64,000 bases of DNA. Origin: Liquidambar formosana (Eukaryota; Streptophyta; Magnoliopsida; Saxifragales; Altingiaceae). The position numbers were made by a program, and so were the translations under genes. The notes below the pieces were generated by a model. The model worked only from the letters and a program-made list of their open reading frames with translations. It ran no database searches and was not told the origin of the DNA. Positions 11,489 to 23,721 of this stretch are shown one piece after another; the first letter of the stretch is position 1; every line of letters starts with the position of its first letter. The stretch covers positions 106,253-170,252 of the forward strand of contig JBBPBK010000039.1 in NCBI GenBank assembly GCA_039720395.1, read 5' to 3'.

Positions 11489-11491
11489 ATT

Positions 11492-11509
11492 TGGCGCCGT
11501 CTGTGGGAA
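11492..11509 (+). other. Primer binding site of element A
   Basis: tggcgccgtctgtgggaa lies 3 bases after the LTR and is identical to that of element B. Its first 9 bases fit the 3' end of plant tRNA-Asp; the tRNA assignment is from memory. Confidence 0.7.
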
Positions 11510-11522
11510 CCATCTCGATAAG

Positions 11523-14107
11523 ATGGCTACTCCACCTCCGCCTACCTATGGGCAAACAAGATTTGGAGCAAACTTTACTCACGCAGACCAAACTGTTGGA
11601 GGCGATGTTGGGAAACGTGCAGAAACCTAGCCTTTACAGGCAAACCCACTATTACCTCCGGTGGGAACCAATCAACTTCCCTCGATTCAGCAGCATCAAA
11701 TCTCCCCAGAGATGTCTGCCGTTCTCCACTCTGTTGATGACCAGCCTATTTTGAAGGCTGCATTTGACAAGGCTATGACGAACAACCCTAACCCAGTAGC
11801 GGTGGTTGAACTAATTGCAACTATGCAGTCTGAGATTCAATTGGCACAACTCACCAAGCTGACTGCAGAGCAGAACTACCACCGCTACCTCCAGCGAACT
11901 TTTACCCCTCGCAGAGTTAATGTTGTCGCTGAAGAGGCTAGCCAAACCAGTCCATTTCATTGCACTCGCCACTAGGAAAGCTCACCCAAACCTGGAGTAT
12001 CACACCACCCACACCGTAGTGGGCGCAATGATAGGCAGCGCTTAACTGGCCTAGAACATGTGCACTCAGCGAGGGGGGATAGACAGCACCATGGGTTAGT
12101 GCAAAGGTCCCCTGAGCGCAGTTCTAGGCGTTCAAGTCACTCTTGGAGATGGAGCGAGGACCATCGTAGATCTCATGTTCAAGTGGGTTCTGAGGATGAC
12201 ACGCACAGGGACAGGAGGCAGCGCCATAGGTCTCTGTCTCCAGAAAGAAGAAGGGAGAGGAGTACTGGGGGAACAAGCAGAAAACATTCCTGATCTCCCA
12301 AGCATGAGGGAAACGAGGAAGAAGGTTCCAGGAGACATCGGGGTAATCAAAGTAGAGGAGGAGAAAGGCCAGGAAGCAATGCGGTGGTTCGAAGTCCATT
12401 CACAAGGTGGATTCAACGGGTCCCAATCCCACGGGAGTACTCCGAGATAACCTTTACTCTTTACTCTCTTTCAATAGATCCAGACCATCATTTAAATTAT
12501 TATTTGCAACGTATGTCGTTAGATTCTTGAAATGAGGGTTTTCTCTGCAAAATATTCCCTATAAGTTTGGGGGATGTGGCTCTTAAGTGGTGGGCCAAGA
12601 TTCCAGATGAATCTATTGACAGCTGGCAGGAACTGAGTAAGCTGTTTAAGAAGAGGTTCATCACTAGTTGCAAATTCCCGAGGACCATGCAGAACCTTTA
12701 CGAACTGAAGCAGAAGGATGGGGAAGGACTTCGGGAATACTCTAAAAGGTTTTGGGAAGTGTACAATGAGATTGATGACCCGATCGAGAAAAATACCATG
12801 GATTTATTCCGTCTCGGGCTGAGGAAGCCATCACCTCTGTTTAAGGAGTTGACAGTTAATCCCCCCAGAAACTTAGCAAAACTACTCTCCACCGTGGCCA
12901 ACTACTTAAAGCTAGATGACTTCTATAGCCCACAGCCTAACAAAACCAATGAGAAAGACAACAAGAGAAAAGACTTAAAAACCCGGAAGGATAGCCCCGG
13001 AGGAGAAAAGCCAAGGCCACCTTCCAATCCAAACCAAGCCATCTTCACTGTATTTACTCTCCCCATTTACAAATTGATGAAGGCAGTAGAAGATAGAGAC
13101 TTTTTTCAAAGACCTAGACCCATGGCTAAAGAACCCGAGAAGAGAAACAGAAAGTTGTTCTACAGTTATCACAGGGATCATAGCCATAAAACAGAAGACT
13201 GCAAGATCCTGAAGTACAATCTTAAGGCCTGGGCCAAGGAAGGAAAGTTGAATGAATTTATAGCCCAATGTGAGAAAGGACAGCCATCTGAACAGAAAAA
13301 GCCTGAAAACAGAGCTCCCAATCCACACAGCCAAATATTCTCGGGAGGATTGATGTGATTACGGGCGGATATGAGGAAACTGCTCTGTCAACCAGCCAGC
13401 TCAGGGCACAATATAGGATGGCTTGCCAAGATGCCGAGGTCAGTGACATCGAGAATGAACCAGTACTACTTCCTCGAGATGAAGGGGAGACTGGAGAAAA
13501 ATTGATATTCTTTGGGGATGCAGAGTCTGATAGGACAGTGCGATGCCCCCACAACGACGCTTTGGTTGTGCACATGCTCATCGGGAACTATAACGTGGGG
13601 AAAGTCTATGTGGACAACGGGGCATCCGTGAATGTGATGTTCCAAAAGTTGTTCGGGCAACTCGAGCTGAAGGACTCTGACCTCAAACCTTGCCACGTCA
13701 GCTTGAAGGCATTCAATGGGAACATGATTTTTCCATTGGGGCAGATAACTCTCCTAGTTCGGGCTGGGCCAGTCCAATCCATGGAAACATTTGTAGTAAT
13801 TCAGGAGAGGTCAGCCTACAACGTAATACTTGGGCGACCTTAAATCCACGCCATTAAGGCTGTCCCGTCCTCTTACCACTAGTCTATCAGGTTCCCGAGT
13901 CCATAGGGGATCATGGAGATAAAGGGAAGCCAGGCAGCAGCCAGGGAATGTTTCCTGGCAGAATATACAGGCCACTCAACCTCCTCAGAGGACAAATTAA
14001 AGTCTAAAATCCCACGCTTCCCTAGTCTGGGGACTGGCAAAACCAAGACCTCGAGGCAGGTAACAGAACAAAAGAAAAAAGCCAAAGTCGATGAACTCCC
14101 CTTATAG
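11523..14107 (+). pseudogene. gag: Gag-protease pseudogene of element A
   Basis: It aligns with the gag-pro of element B from the ATG (11523) to a shared TAG (14105-14107). Capsid motifs are readable at 12567-13358 (ALKWWAKIPDESIDSW), the HxxH/C-type zinc motif lies near 13150-13200, and the protease motif (YVDNGASVNVMF) lies near 13605-13640. Frameshifts near 11975, 12300-12560 and 13350-13360 and a stop near 13841 break the frame. The terminal TAG is followed by CAA CGA exactly as in element B. Confidence 0.88.
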
Positions 14108-16260
14108 CAACGAAAGGGGGAACGGCCGGGAGTGGAAGAAACTGCTTTGGAGCCCATAGATTGAACAAGGGGAAGAACTTGTAAAGAAGATAATTAATCC
14201 CAAGGATCCAAAGAGGTTCTTCCGAATTGGAAAGTCTCTGAATGAGACCGACACTGCAGAGCTGTTCCAATTCTTGAAAGATAACATCGATGTATTTGCT
14301 TGGTCGCCCCATGAAATGCCTGGAATTGATCCAAGGATTATCACACACGAGCTGCAAGTTAATCCGAATTGCAAGCCTGTAGTACAGAAGCAACGAAGGT
14401 TGTTTGATGATCGAGCTGAAACAATTTCTGCCGAGGTAGATAAGCTCCTGAAAGCAGGATTTATTAGAGAAGTGAAGTACCTGAGTTGGTTGGCCAATCC
14501 CGTGTGTGTAAGAAAGAAGACTGGGGATTGGCATGTTTGTATTGATTTTACAGACCTCAATAAAGCTTGCCCAAAGGACAGTTTTCCTTTATCAAAGATT
14601 GACCAGCTAATAGACTCTATCTCGGGATATGAGCGATTGAGTATCTTTGATGCCTTCTCAGGTTATCATCAAATTCCCATGGTAGAGCACGATCAAGACA
14701 AAATAGGGTTTATTACTCCCAAGGGGACATACTGCTACGAGGTAATGCCATTTGGACTGAAGAATGCTGGGGCAACCTATCAACGTCTTGTAAGCAGGAT
14801 GTTTGAAGGACTGATTGGCAAAAACCTAGAAGCGTACGTTGATGATACTATTGTTAAGAGCAGTTCTGAGAAGAACTATTTGGCAGATCTGACAGAGGCC
14901 TTCGCCCGACTCAGGGAGTACAGGATGAAGTTGAATGCAAGGAAAAGTTCATTTGGAATAGGTTCGGGAAAGTTCTTGGGTCACTTAGTCTCGAGAAGGG
15001 TGATCGAGGCAAACCCAAATAAGATTGAAGCAATCAGAACCCTCAGGACACCAACAAAAGTCAGGGATGTCCAACAGTTAAACGGCATGGTGGCAGCACT
15101 TAGCAGATTTATCTCCAGGTCATCAGACAAATGCCACCCTTCCTTTCAGAAACTAAAGAAGGGTAAGAACTCGAGATGGAATACAGAATGCCAGGAAGCT
15201 TACCAGAAGTTGGTCGCTCACTTAGAAACACTCCCCACCCTGACCCACCTTTGCCCCGGGGAAACACTTCACCTCTACCTTGCTGTGTTAGCCCATTCAC
15301 TTAGCGGCGTACTCATTGCCCAACGTGGACTCACCCAAAAGCCAATCTATTATATTAGCAAGACACTATTGGATGCTGAAACTTGCTACCTACCCCTCAA
15401 AAAATTGATTCTAGCTCTTGTCACAGCCTCTCGAAAACTCCAACACTACTTCCAGTCTCATCCTATCACAGTGCTCACCAACTACCCACTTAAAGATGTC
15501 TTAAGGAGAGCTGACTTATCAGGATAAGTCTCGTAGTGGGAGGTAGAACTCAACGCTTACGACATCCACTTTAAGCCCCGACCTGCCATCAAGGGCCAGG
15601 TGTTGGCAGATTTTCTTGCAGAATTTGTAGATCCTACTTCCAGTTCAAACCAGATAGAATTAAAATCCTCCCTGCCTGAACTGGGGGGGAAGATAAGATA
15701 GACAGTGAAAAGAAGAAGAAATGGGAGCTCAAAGTGGATGGGGCATCGAACGGAAAAGGAGCAGGTCTGGGAATTGTGCTGACAGACTCCGAGGGAGAGA
15801 TAATTGAGCAGGCGATAAGGCTTATGTTCCCAGCCTCAAACAATGAAGCTGAGTATGAGGCAGTTGTGGCTGGACTTGGGGTAGCCCAAGCGATGGGAGT
15901 AAAAGAATTGTTGGTATACAGTGACTCTAGACTCGTGGTTAATCAGCTGAACAAAGAATACGAAGCAAAAGATGAGAGAATGATTGCGTACATGCACAAA
16001 GTCTGGGTATTGGATGCAAATTTCAAAAGTATCGAGTTTACGCATTTCGTGAGGGATCAGAATAGACATGCAGACGGGTTGACTGCTTTGGCCGCAGCAT
16101 TGGAAACGGATACTCCTCGCACCATAAGCGTCGAGGTCCTTCAAGAACCTTGTATCGGGACAGAAGATGTCATCTCGGACATTCAGGCCTCATCACCGAG
16201 CTGGATGGACGAGATAATTGCTTATTTGCAAAGATGAACTACCCGAGGGCAGGAACCAGG
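14108..16260 (+). pseudogene. pol: Pol pseudogene of element A (RT and two RNase H domains)
   Basis: Reverse transcriptase is readable from 14274 to 15527, with MPFGLKNAGATYQ and the catalytic YVDDTIVKS around 14835-14860, ending with the Ty3-type RNase H. A second, archaeal-type RNase H ([16 protein letters not shown] ... [10 protein letters not shown]) occupies about 15734-16120. Two RNase H domains are the hallmark of the Tat lineage. A 1-bp insertion near 14165-14180 and stops at 14172 and 15525 break it. The frame is cut at 16260 by the Ogre-like LTR before any integrase. Confidence 0.88.
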
Positions 16261-18453
16261 TGTGAACCACGGGTTTCAATATGGGGAGGAAGGAGAACCC
16301 TTTTTTGAAAAAGACTTGTAGATATTTAAATTAATAAAAATCTAGTTTTTAAAAGGTTCACAAAAACAAACAAACAAGGAGTCGCCACCTCATTTTTTAA
16401 GGAAAAAAGGAAAACCATGAAAATAGTTTTGAAAAGAAACCTTTAAAAAACCAAACACATGACTCCGATCAAGGAAAAGCAAGTCTTCACAAAACAAGAG
16501 AGGATTCGGAGACTAAGTTACGATGTGGGAAGGTTCTAGGAAACATCCTATAAGCACCCACATCGCCCCAAAATGGGTCTCTGAATTTATATGGGCTATT
16601 TCAATCACTTCCTAATTAGTCACCATGCATATGTAAAGAATCATCCATAACCATCCATTCATCCATAAACATCCATAAAACAATAAACATCCACAAAGCA
16701 TGTATACATCCATAAACAAATATGAGAGATATGGAAAGCAGTAGAAAGGGAGAGAATAAGCAAACAAATCCATCCTATCCACTAGCAAATATGTGATGGA
16801 TAAATGAATAAGCAAACAAATCCATCCTATCCACTAGAACAAGCAAACAAATCCATCCTATCCACTAACAAATATGTGATGGATAAATGTATAAGCATGG
16901 GTCCATCCTATCCACTAACAAATATGTGATGGACAAATGGATAAAAAAAAAAAAGAAAACCTAGGATACTTGGTATCCTAGGGCAGATTTGAACATCAAA
17001 TGAGCGCCTACGTACCTTGCATACAAAGACGCAAAGATCAAAGTCCATGTAGTTCAATTGAGAAGGGGTTACTCCCTTTACAATGAACTATAAACCCTAA
17101 GTTTCCAACTTAAGAAAGGTTTTAAAACTTAGGAGTTTCAAAAATAGTTTGAGCAAAAGTAGGTATTTGAGAAAGAATAGAATTCTAACTCAAATAGACT
17201 TCTAAAGTGATTTGAATTCAAAAGAGAATAGAACTCCAAGTAAAACAAAATTTTATGTAAGTTGGAAACTTAGGACTTCTAATCCAAAGTAAAGACAATA
17301 ACCCTAGGGGGAGAAGAGAATAATTCACAAAAGACTTACCATGAACCACTTACCATATGCAAATTATCCTAAAACATCGAGAAAACACCAATTAATTACC
17401 CCATGTATTCTATAGGGCAATCATTAAGCTCAAACCAACCATATTTATGCTTAAATTATCATTAGAAGACCTAATTCAAATCTGAACAGAATACTAAACA
17501 TGCATATAATGACCTAATACTCATGCAAATAACAAAAATCAAAAGAAAAGCAAAATCCTAATATGCTCCTATATGCTCTAAACACCCTAACATGCATACA
17601 ACTATCAAAAACATGCTAAATATGCATTATCATGATGAAAATATCATATAACAATTCAAAACATGAAAATAAAATCTAACATGATGCCTTAGGTAAGTAC
17701 TTTATGTAAAAATGTGAAATAATCATCCTTACGGCCAGCTTTCTTATGTAAAACTATCCGGAGATAATTTTACATAGAAATCACTCTGCATGAATGATTT
17801 CTTCACATATCCTACATAAAATATATACCTAAGAATGCCAAGAAACTCACAGCGCACTTAAACACACTCCAGAAAGCACCTATGCACAACCTCACCCTCT
17901 AAGGACGATAATTATCCTCGAAAAGAATAATCATCCATACACCTATGAAGACAAGGCTTACACAGCAAGTGTCCTATACAAAAGATGATTAAAATCATGC
18001 ATATAATTGAACCATGAAGAGAAAACGGCCTAAACACAACAACTAATTTTCTGTGCAAAATGTACCTCTATCTTTAAGAGAGAAACTATCCTAACAGCAA
18101 ACAATTCGCAATCCTATTCCACTAGCATGCTTTCCCATCATATTTGAATCATATACACTCTAAAATATAGAGTATATATGATTCCTAATTCAATACTAAG
18201 CCATAACTATGCAGAGAATGGAGTAGAAGAAGAAGGAATCGTAAAAGGATGCAAAGGAGACTTACAACAAAGCAAAGGTCTTCGCTGTATTATTCCTTCT
18301 CTTTGGCTTGGTTCCCTTCTAGTTCTCCTTTGAAATTTCAGTAGAAAGCCTTCTCCAAGTGATATGGGTGAGTGCCAACTCGTTCTCCCTCTCTCTCTAA
18401 TGAATATGAAGTGTCAAAGAGTTAAAAAGTCCCCTATGCTGATGAATGAGCCT

Positions 18454-18463
18454 CTATTTATAA
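18454..18463 (-). promoter_or_regulatory. LTR TATA box (outer Ogre-like LTR)
   Basis: The minus strand reads TTATAAATAG. It lies about 198 bp downstream of the palindromic hairpin at 18661-18718. The related solo LTR has the same arrangement and spacing. Confidence 0.55.
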
Positions 18464-18660
18464 CCAACCAACCATATGAACCAATGGTTGAGATTAATTC
18501 ACCATAAAACCAATCTAAGGCTGTAATTAAATTCCATGGATGTTAAACAACTCAAAACCACCTCCCAATAGGCTTAGAAGTCCTTTAGAAGGTTGAAATT
18601 CGGAGTAGTAGAGTCCTGTTCCGTCAAAAATTCAAAGAGAGACAAATCAGGACGGAGGGC

Positions 18661-18718
18661 TCGGGTGACTGGCTGGACGAACCGGTTGGACCGATTGGGT
18701 GAACTGGTCACCCGAGAG
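18661..18718. promoter_or_regulatory. Palindromic hairpin motif 1
   Basis: Outer arms TCGGGTGAC and GTCACCCGA enclose accggttgga-type repeats. It is one of four related hairpins at 18661, 21231, 23641 and 27803, each upstream of a TATA box. Confidence 0.6.
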
Positions 18719-21020
18719 GAATCCAAGAATTTTGAAATTCTAGCTCGGTTCAGACTCCGAACTTCAAACAGACACAAATTTTTCATTTTAACTTCGATTT
18801 AAGTGATTCAAAAGCCAAAATTTCAAGGATTCAATGTAGAATAAGCCTAGAATATTCTCGAACCAAAAATCCTTTACCACGGTAAGGTGGCTGGGTTTTC
18901 ATGAGGCGATTATCCAAAAAAAAGGTCAATTAACCATAGGATAATGTGGTGAACCAATCCAAAACCTATTAATAAATTAAATTGGCTCTTAAATTGGACT
19001 AATTTCATCAATCTAGGATCAATGGAATACTCTGGAACAAATTTGGAAGTCAATTGGAAAATATACGAAGTAAAAGATGAAATTGCCCTTCAAGTCGCAA
19101 AAGCTCTAATTAACTATCCAAACCTATCTGGAATTAAACCAAATTTGACACACATATCCAAAATGATCCTAGAAACTAAATGCAAGTGATGGGACTCAAC
19201 AAAGAGACAAAAATATGCATGCAATGATGACCTATCCTCCTAAGGCTTAAAATGGCAAAAATGTCCTTTAAGGCTTAGGGACTCCTAAATGCTTCTAAAC
19301 CTAAACAAATGCTGTGAACCCCGGAAATTGGGCCCACAACGGGTTGGAAAGAAAATGGTCCTCTGATGAGGAAAATGAAAGGAGTCGCCACCTTATTTTT
19401 TAAAGGAAACAAAGAAAACCCTAAAAATAGTTTTGTTTTTAAGAAAACAATTTGAATGACTCCATAAAAAAGAAAAGGCAAAAACAGTCTTTTTGGAAAC
19501 CAAAGAAAACTGAGGATTCGAAGGCTAAGTTATGACATGGGAAGGTTCTAGGCAAAGCCTATAGGCACCCATGTCACCCTTTCGGTCTCTCGGTTTATTT
19601 GGGCTAAATTAAGATCTTTTCAACACAAAAATCAGTAAATATCATCACAAGACAGCATGCATATCATATATTCCATTCATCCATCCATGCATAATAAAGA
19701 AAATAAAACAAAAAATAAAGAAAAGAGAAAAGAAATCTAGGATACTTGGATCCTAGAACGGACTTGAGCCTCACGAAGAGCGCCTACGTACCATGCAACG
19801 AAATACATGATCAAAGTCCACGTAGTTCGATTAGAAATAGGGTTAAATCCTAATATAAACCTATGGTAAAAACCCTAGGTTTCCTTATTTGAAAGAGAAT
19901 TCAATAAACCAAGTTTGAATTTTAGAAAGAATTCCACAATATGGAAACTTTGATAAAAAAACAGAATTTTGTTTATCAAGGAAACCTCTAATTATACCAT
20001 AAACTCATATTAGGAAATAACCCTAAAGAGGGAGAAGAGAAAGAGTTAAGGAAGGGAGGTGAATTGGGGCACCTTCACACCCGCTTACCTGAGCGCAATA
20101 GCTCCAAGCATTAGCAATTTCAAGCATTGGCAGCCCTATTTGCCATAGGACAATTACCACACCTATTTGCACCCTTACACATGCTCAAAACCATGCAAAT
20201 ACAACAATATGCAAATCTGGACAGAGTAGTATTATGGCCTAAAATCATCCACTAATCATGCTAACAGCAAAAACAGCGAGCAAATATAAGCTCTAATGCA
20301 ATCCTAATACCATATCATGCATAAAAACCCTAGAAATCAACTAACATGCATGCAAAAATATCACAGTTATTCTATATGTAAAACATATACAGCAACTATG
20401 AAGAAAAATCAATAAAAAAGCTTAAACTAACATGCTGTATGAAACTATCCTAATATAAGGACACTAAAAACCCTAAACTCACAAATATGCTTAAAAACAC
20501 ACAAAACAAACCCTAAACATGCTAAAATAAAACTAAACAAAACTTAAATCATGCATATTAACTAACTAAAGCAATAGAACATGATAAAAATCCTAACTTT
20601 AACATGCAATGAAGCTATTCTAAAACAAGGACAACAGGAGCACTAGACTCACAAACATGCATAAAAACACATAGAACAGCCCTAAAGCATGCTAACCTCA
20701 TGATAAACAGTAGGTATTTCATGTATATTAACTAGCTAAAGTGTTAATAAATGATAAAAAAAAAAACTATCTTTAACATAAAATAAGCCTATTCTATAAG
20801 AAAACCCATATTCAGCATAAAGAAGGAGGGAGGTTACCTTAAGAAGAAGCTTCCTTGCTACTGTAGAGACTCTCTCTTGCTCTTATGGATGACTTGAATC
20901 AATGTTCTTCAAGGCTACAGCAGGAACTCCAGCTCTCCTTCAAGTCTCTCTCTCTTATTCTCTCTCAAACACTCAGATATTAATGCATAAAGTGGCTCCC
21001 CTTTGTGCTAAAGCATAGGG

Positions 21021-21033
21021 GGTATTTATAGAG
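21021..21033 (-). promoter_or_regulatory. LTR TATA box (solo LTR)
   Basis: The minus strand reads CTCTATAAATACC, at the same distance (about 198 bp) from its hairpin as in the outer LTR. Confidence 0.55.
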
Positions 21034-21230
21034 TTCACTTAGGATTAACCAATGGTTGGGATTAAAAACTTAGAAATTAATCTAAGGGCTATTAGAGACC
21101 CCCTTGGGGCTTAAGTAACTCAGAAGTTACCAAAAACTAGAAGGAAATACGTCCAAAAGAACCCAAATACATCAAAATAGGCAAGAGTCCGCTTCAGTAA
21201 GGAGTTAGAGAGCAAATAGGAAAGTGCTTT

Positions 21231-21308
21231 CGGGTGACCACCAGGGCCTAGGCGGCTAGCCACCTGGGCCCAGGCGGCTAGCCGCCCGGGGCTGGGTGGT
21301 CACCCGAG
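21231..21308. promoter_or_regulatory. Palindromic hairpin motif 2
   Basis: Arms cgggtgacca and tggtcacccg enclose inner repeats of ggcggctagcc. It is strongly GC-rich in an AT-rich LTR and lies at the position matching motif 1. Confidence 0.65.
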
Positions 21309-22060
21309 CCCACTCCGGATTTTTGCCTATTTTGACTCCTAATTCTTCTAGAAGTGTTTCGGGGGCAAATTAACTCTGATTTTGATGAAACAAAAACCAA
21401 AACGACCGTGTTTCGATGAGGAATACATTTTTGAACATTTTAGGGTGAAAACCACTAACCATGGGAGCATGGTTAGGTTTGACAAAGGCGGTTAACCGTT
21501 GTGCTCTACCTTTGCTAAGCATAGGCATGCACATAGGATCAAACCAAATGCTTTCCGTATCAAAATTAAGCTTTCTAAAACACTTTTGGGGATAAAATGA
21601 TGACTAATTAAAGTCAATTTGAAAAGATTTGGTTGGTAATTGTGAGTCAATTAGAGCTAACCCAAAGAAGGGTCAATTAACCAACTTGAACTACATCGGG
21701 CCATTTTAATCCCAAGCCATTCATTCATCAAATTGAGCCTAGAAATACCTCATATGCATCCATATGAACTCCAATTGACAATTTGGAGATCATTTCAAGG
21801 TCGAATGAAAAGTTTTATGACTTAAAAGACGATTATGCCCCTCAAGTCACAAAAGCTCTTATTATCTCTTAAGATCAACTCTGAATTGAACCAAAATTCA
21901 TATCCACTGTCCTTGTGACCCTAGAAAACTAATGCAAGTGACTAGACTCAAAAACAAAACAAAAACATGCATGAAATGATGAGCCCTAGTAAGGTGGTGC
22001 AAAAATGGGGTGTGACAAATGCTATCATTAACTTATGGGGGTGAAAATGGGGTATCTACA

Positions 22061-22075
22061 GATGCCCCTCATTAG
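22061..22075 (-). other. Polypurine tract of the Ogre-like element
   Basis: The minus strand reads ctaatgaggggcatc and abuts the LTR start TGTAGATACC. Its position fixes the element's orientation as right to left. Confidence 0.6.
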
Positions 22076-22196
22076 TGGAGTTTGCTTCGCAAATGACACC
22101 AATGTTTAGAAAAGATAGCCCATTTTCACAAGAAAAGGGCAAAGAACCAAAGCTTGAACTTTAACATTGACTACTGAGGATGTTCATGACTGCTAT

Positions 22197-22520
22197 AATG
22201 CACACTTGTACAAAATAGGGGGGGTTGTGTGTGACTTGCGAAAGTCATTTAAACACACGATACTCTCATATGCCTATTCTTTCTAATAGGGGAACATATG
22301 CTTCTATAATGTATGCTCATTCTTTATAATGAGGGCACGCACAAGATAGGGGGCGTGTGTGACCACAAGGATCATTTAAACACACTATACTCTCATATGT
22401 CTATTCTTTCTAATAGGGAAACATATGCTTCTATAATGTACGCTCATTCTTTCTAATGAGGACACGCACAAGATAGGGGGTTGTGTGTGACTACAAGAAT
22501 CATTTAAACATTCCATGCTT
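22197..22520. repeat. Tandem repeat, about 126-bp unit
   Basis: About 2.5 copies of a unit contain cacgcacaagatagggggt, catttaaacacac, ctctcatatg and ctattctttctaatag. Confidence 0.75.
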
Positions 22521-22529
22521 GCTAAACAA

Positions 22530-23160
22530 AATCATGAAACTTTAATTTTAACAACTTTGTTAAAATTAAGTGAGGGAAACCAATTCATTGTGCTATAATT
22601 TCCTCAAGAAATAAATAGCAATGCAAAACAATTCATGTATGTGACTCAAAGAGTTATTTAAACATACTATCACAACCACTTCTATCCAAGCAATCATAGG
22701 CTTTATCTTAACAATCTTTGTTAAAATTAAGCAAAGCAAATACTCCAATTGTGCTATAATTCCCTCAAGAAATTAATGGCAATGCAAAACAATCCATGTA
22801 TGTGACTCAAAGAGTCATTTAAACATACTTTCAAAACCTATTCCAATCGAGCAATCATAGGCTTAATTTTAACAAAGAATCTTTGTTAAAATTAAGCAAG
22901 GCACACATTCCAATTATGCTATAATCTCCTCAAGAAATTAATAGCAATGTCAATTCATGATAAAGAATCAAGAAATAACAATTTCATGATCCTTACAAAG
23001 CATCCCAAACATTCAATCAACTCATCATCCAATCAAAAAAGCTTTATTTTAATCCGAGGATTAAAATAAGCAAGAACACTCAATCAATTCCAATGTGCTA
23101 TAATTTCCTCAAGAAATAAATAGCAATAGCAATTCAATCACAAGAGATCAAAGAATATAA
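22530..23160. repeat. Irregular tandem repeat with ctataatttcctcaagaaat units
   Basis: The segment aacaatctttgttaaaatt and the segment gctataatttcctcaagaa recur about four times at intervals of about 145-190 bp. They are followed by repeats of atgtgactcaaagagt with catttaaacata. Confidence 0.65.
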
Positions 23161-23223
23161 AATTCCATGGTTCCAAATAAATATCATAAGCATCATCCTT
23201 CCATCATCCAAAGATAAAGCCCT

Positions 23224-23413
23224 CTACCAAAGAAGGTTGGCCTGAGTAGAAGGGGCTCTGGTCGCTTAAGCAAGAGGTCTCGGGTTCGAGCCCTTGTGGA
23301 TGCAGCAAACTTTCTTGGGAGAGGTCCCCGCTTCGGCGCCCCGACCGTACCTCGGAGGATTAGTCCTGGGCGAAGCCTGGGGACACCTTGGGAAACCAAA
23401 AAAAAAAAGATAA
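23224..23413 (+). mobile_element. tRNA-derived SINE
   Basis: The element has an internal pol III promoter: box A-like tggcctgagtagaagg (about 23238) and box B ggttcgagccc (23283). It ends in an A-rich tail. A 13-bp target duplication with one mismatch (aagataaagccct / aagataaaaccct) lies at 23211-23223 and 23414-23426. It is about 190 bp long. The reading frames through it are not genes. Confidence 0.82.
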
Positions 23414-23640
23414 AAGATAAAACCCTTCAACAAAGCAAATGTTAAAGTAAGCTTGCAATTAACACCATAAGTCAACTAATGATTCAATTAGTGACTAATC
23501 ACTCATCATTTTATGTATTTCAAATCATTTACATTAAGTTCTAGGCTTTTTAAAATGAATTTCATCAAAAAAGCAAGCAAAAAGGGGCCTGGTTAAGCAT
23601 ATTTGTGCGAAAATTGCACAAAACGAGAAACGGGCTAGGG

Positions 23641-23680
23641 GGACCGGTTGGACCGGTTGGGGCCAACCGGTCACCCGAGA
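23641..23680. promoter_or_regulatory. Palindromic hairpin motif 3, upstream of the PMD gene
   Basis: The sequence contains accggttgg twice, followed by the inverted ccaaccggt and then cacccgag. It lies 34 bp upstream of a TATA-like ctataaag on the plus strand. Confidence 0.6.
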
Positions 23681-23713
23681 GTGATTTTTATGCTGCATTT
23701 TTGTGGTGTTTTG

Positions 23714-23721
23714 GCTATAAA
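23714..23721 (+). promoter_or_regulatory. TATA-like box upstream of the plant-mobile-domain gene
   Basis: ctataaag is followed by a pyrimidine-rich leader with ctctctctag, as in plant 5' UTRs. The first recognisable coding exon starts 1.8 kb downstream, so a leader intron or the later repeat array must lie between. Confidence 0.4.

Larger units (their letters stand above)
10885..16260 (+). mobile_element. Decayed Tat/Retand-type Ty3/gypsy element A (5' part)
   Basis: It is a diverged relative of element B (43686-55303). It has an LTR, the same primer site, gag-pro and the RT plus both RNase H domains, all broken by frameshifts and stops. It ends at 16260 within pol, before the integrase, where an Ogre-like LTR begins. 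The integrase, antisense gene and 3' LTR do not reappear on the right side in this window. Confidence 0.88.
19313..22017 (-). mobile_element. Solo LTR of the Ogre-like family
   Basis: This 2705-bp LTR runs from TGTGAACC to GTGTGACA and is flanked by a perfect 5-bp duplication AATGC (19308-19312 and 22018-22022). It lies inside, and close to the end of, a related LTR. No internal region is present, so it is a solo LTR left by LTR-LTR recombination. It is AT-rich and non-coding. A minus-strand TATA box (CTCTATAAATACC, 21021-21033) lies 198 bp downstream of a GC-rich hairpin (21231-21308). Confidence 0.85.
16261..22060 (-). repeat. Ogre-like LTR (3' LTR of a minus-strand element), interrupted by a solo LTR
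   Basis: The outer LTR runs from TGTGAACC (16261) to GGTATCTACA (22060) and is split by a younger solo LTR at 19313-22017. Without the insert it is about 3.1 kb, a size typical of Ogre-type elements. The bases beyond 22060, read on the minus strand, give a polypurine tract (aatgaggggcatc) directly before TGTAGATACC. The element therefore runs right to left and this is its 3' LTR. Blocks shared with the solo LTR include ctaggatacttgg, cgcctacgtacc and a TATA box on the minus strand (18454-18463). Confidence 0.75.

Noticed and set aside
16261..22060. A complete small element with two adjacent LTRs
   Set aside because: The AATGC duplication around 19313-22017 shows a solo LTR nested in an older LTR, not a pair belonging to one element.
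23193..23475. Minus-strand Arg/Pro-rich frames
   Set aside because: They run through a SINE, where GC-rich tRNA-derived sequence gives chance open frames.
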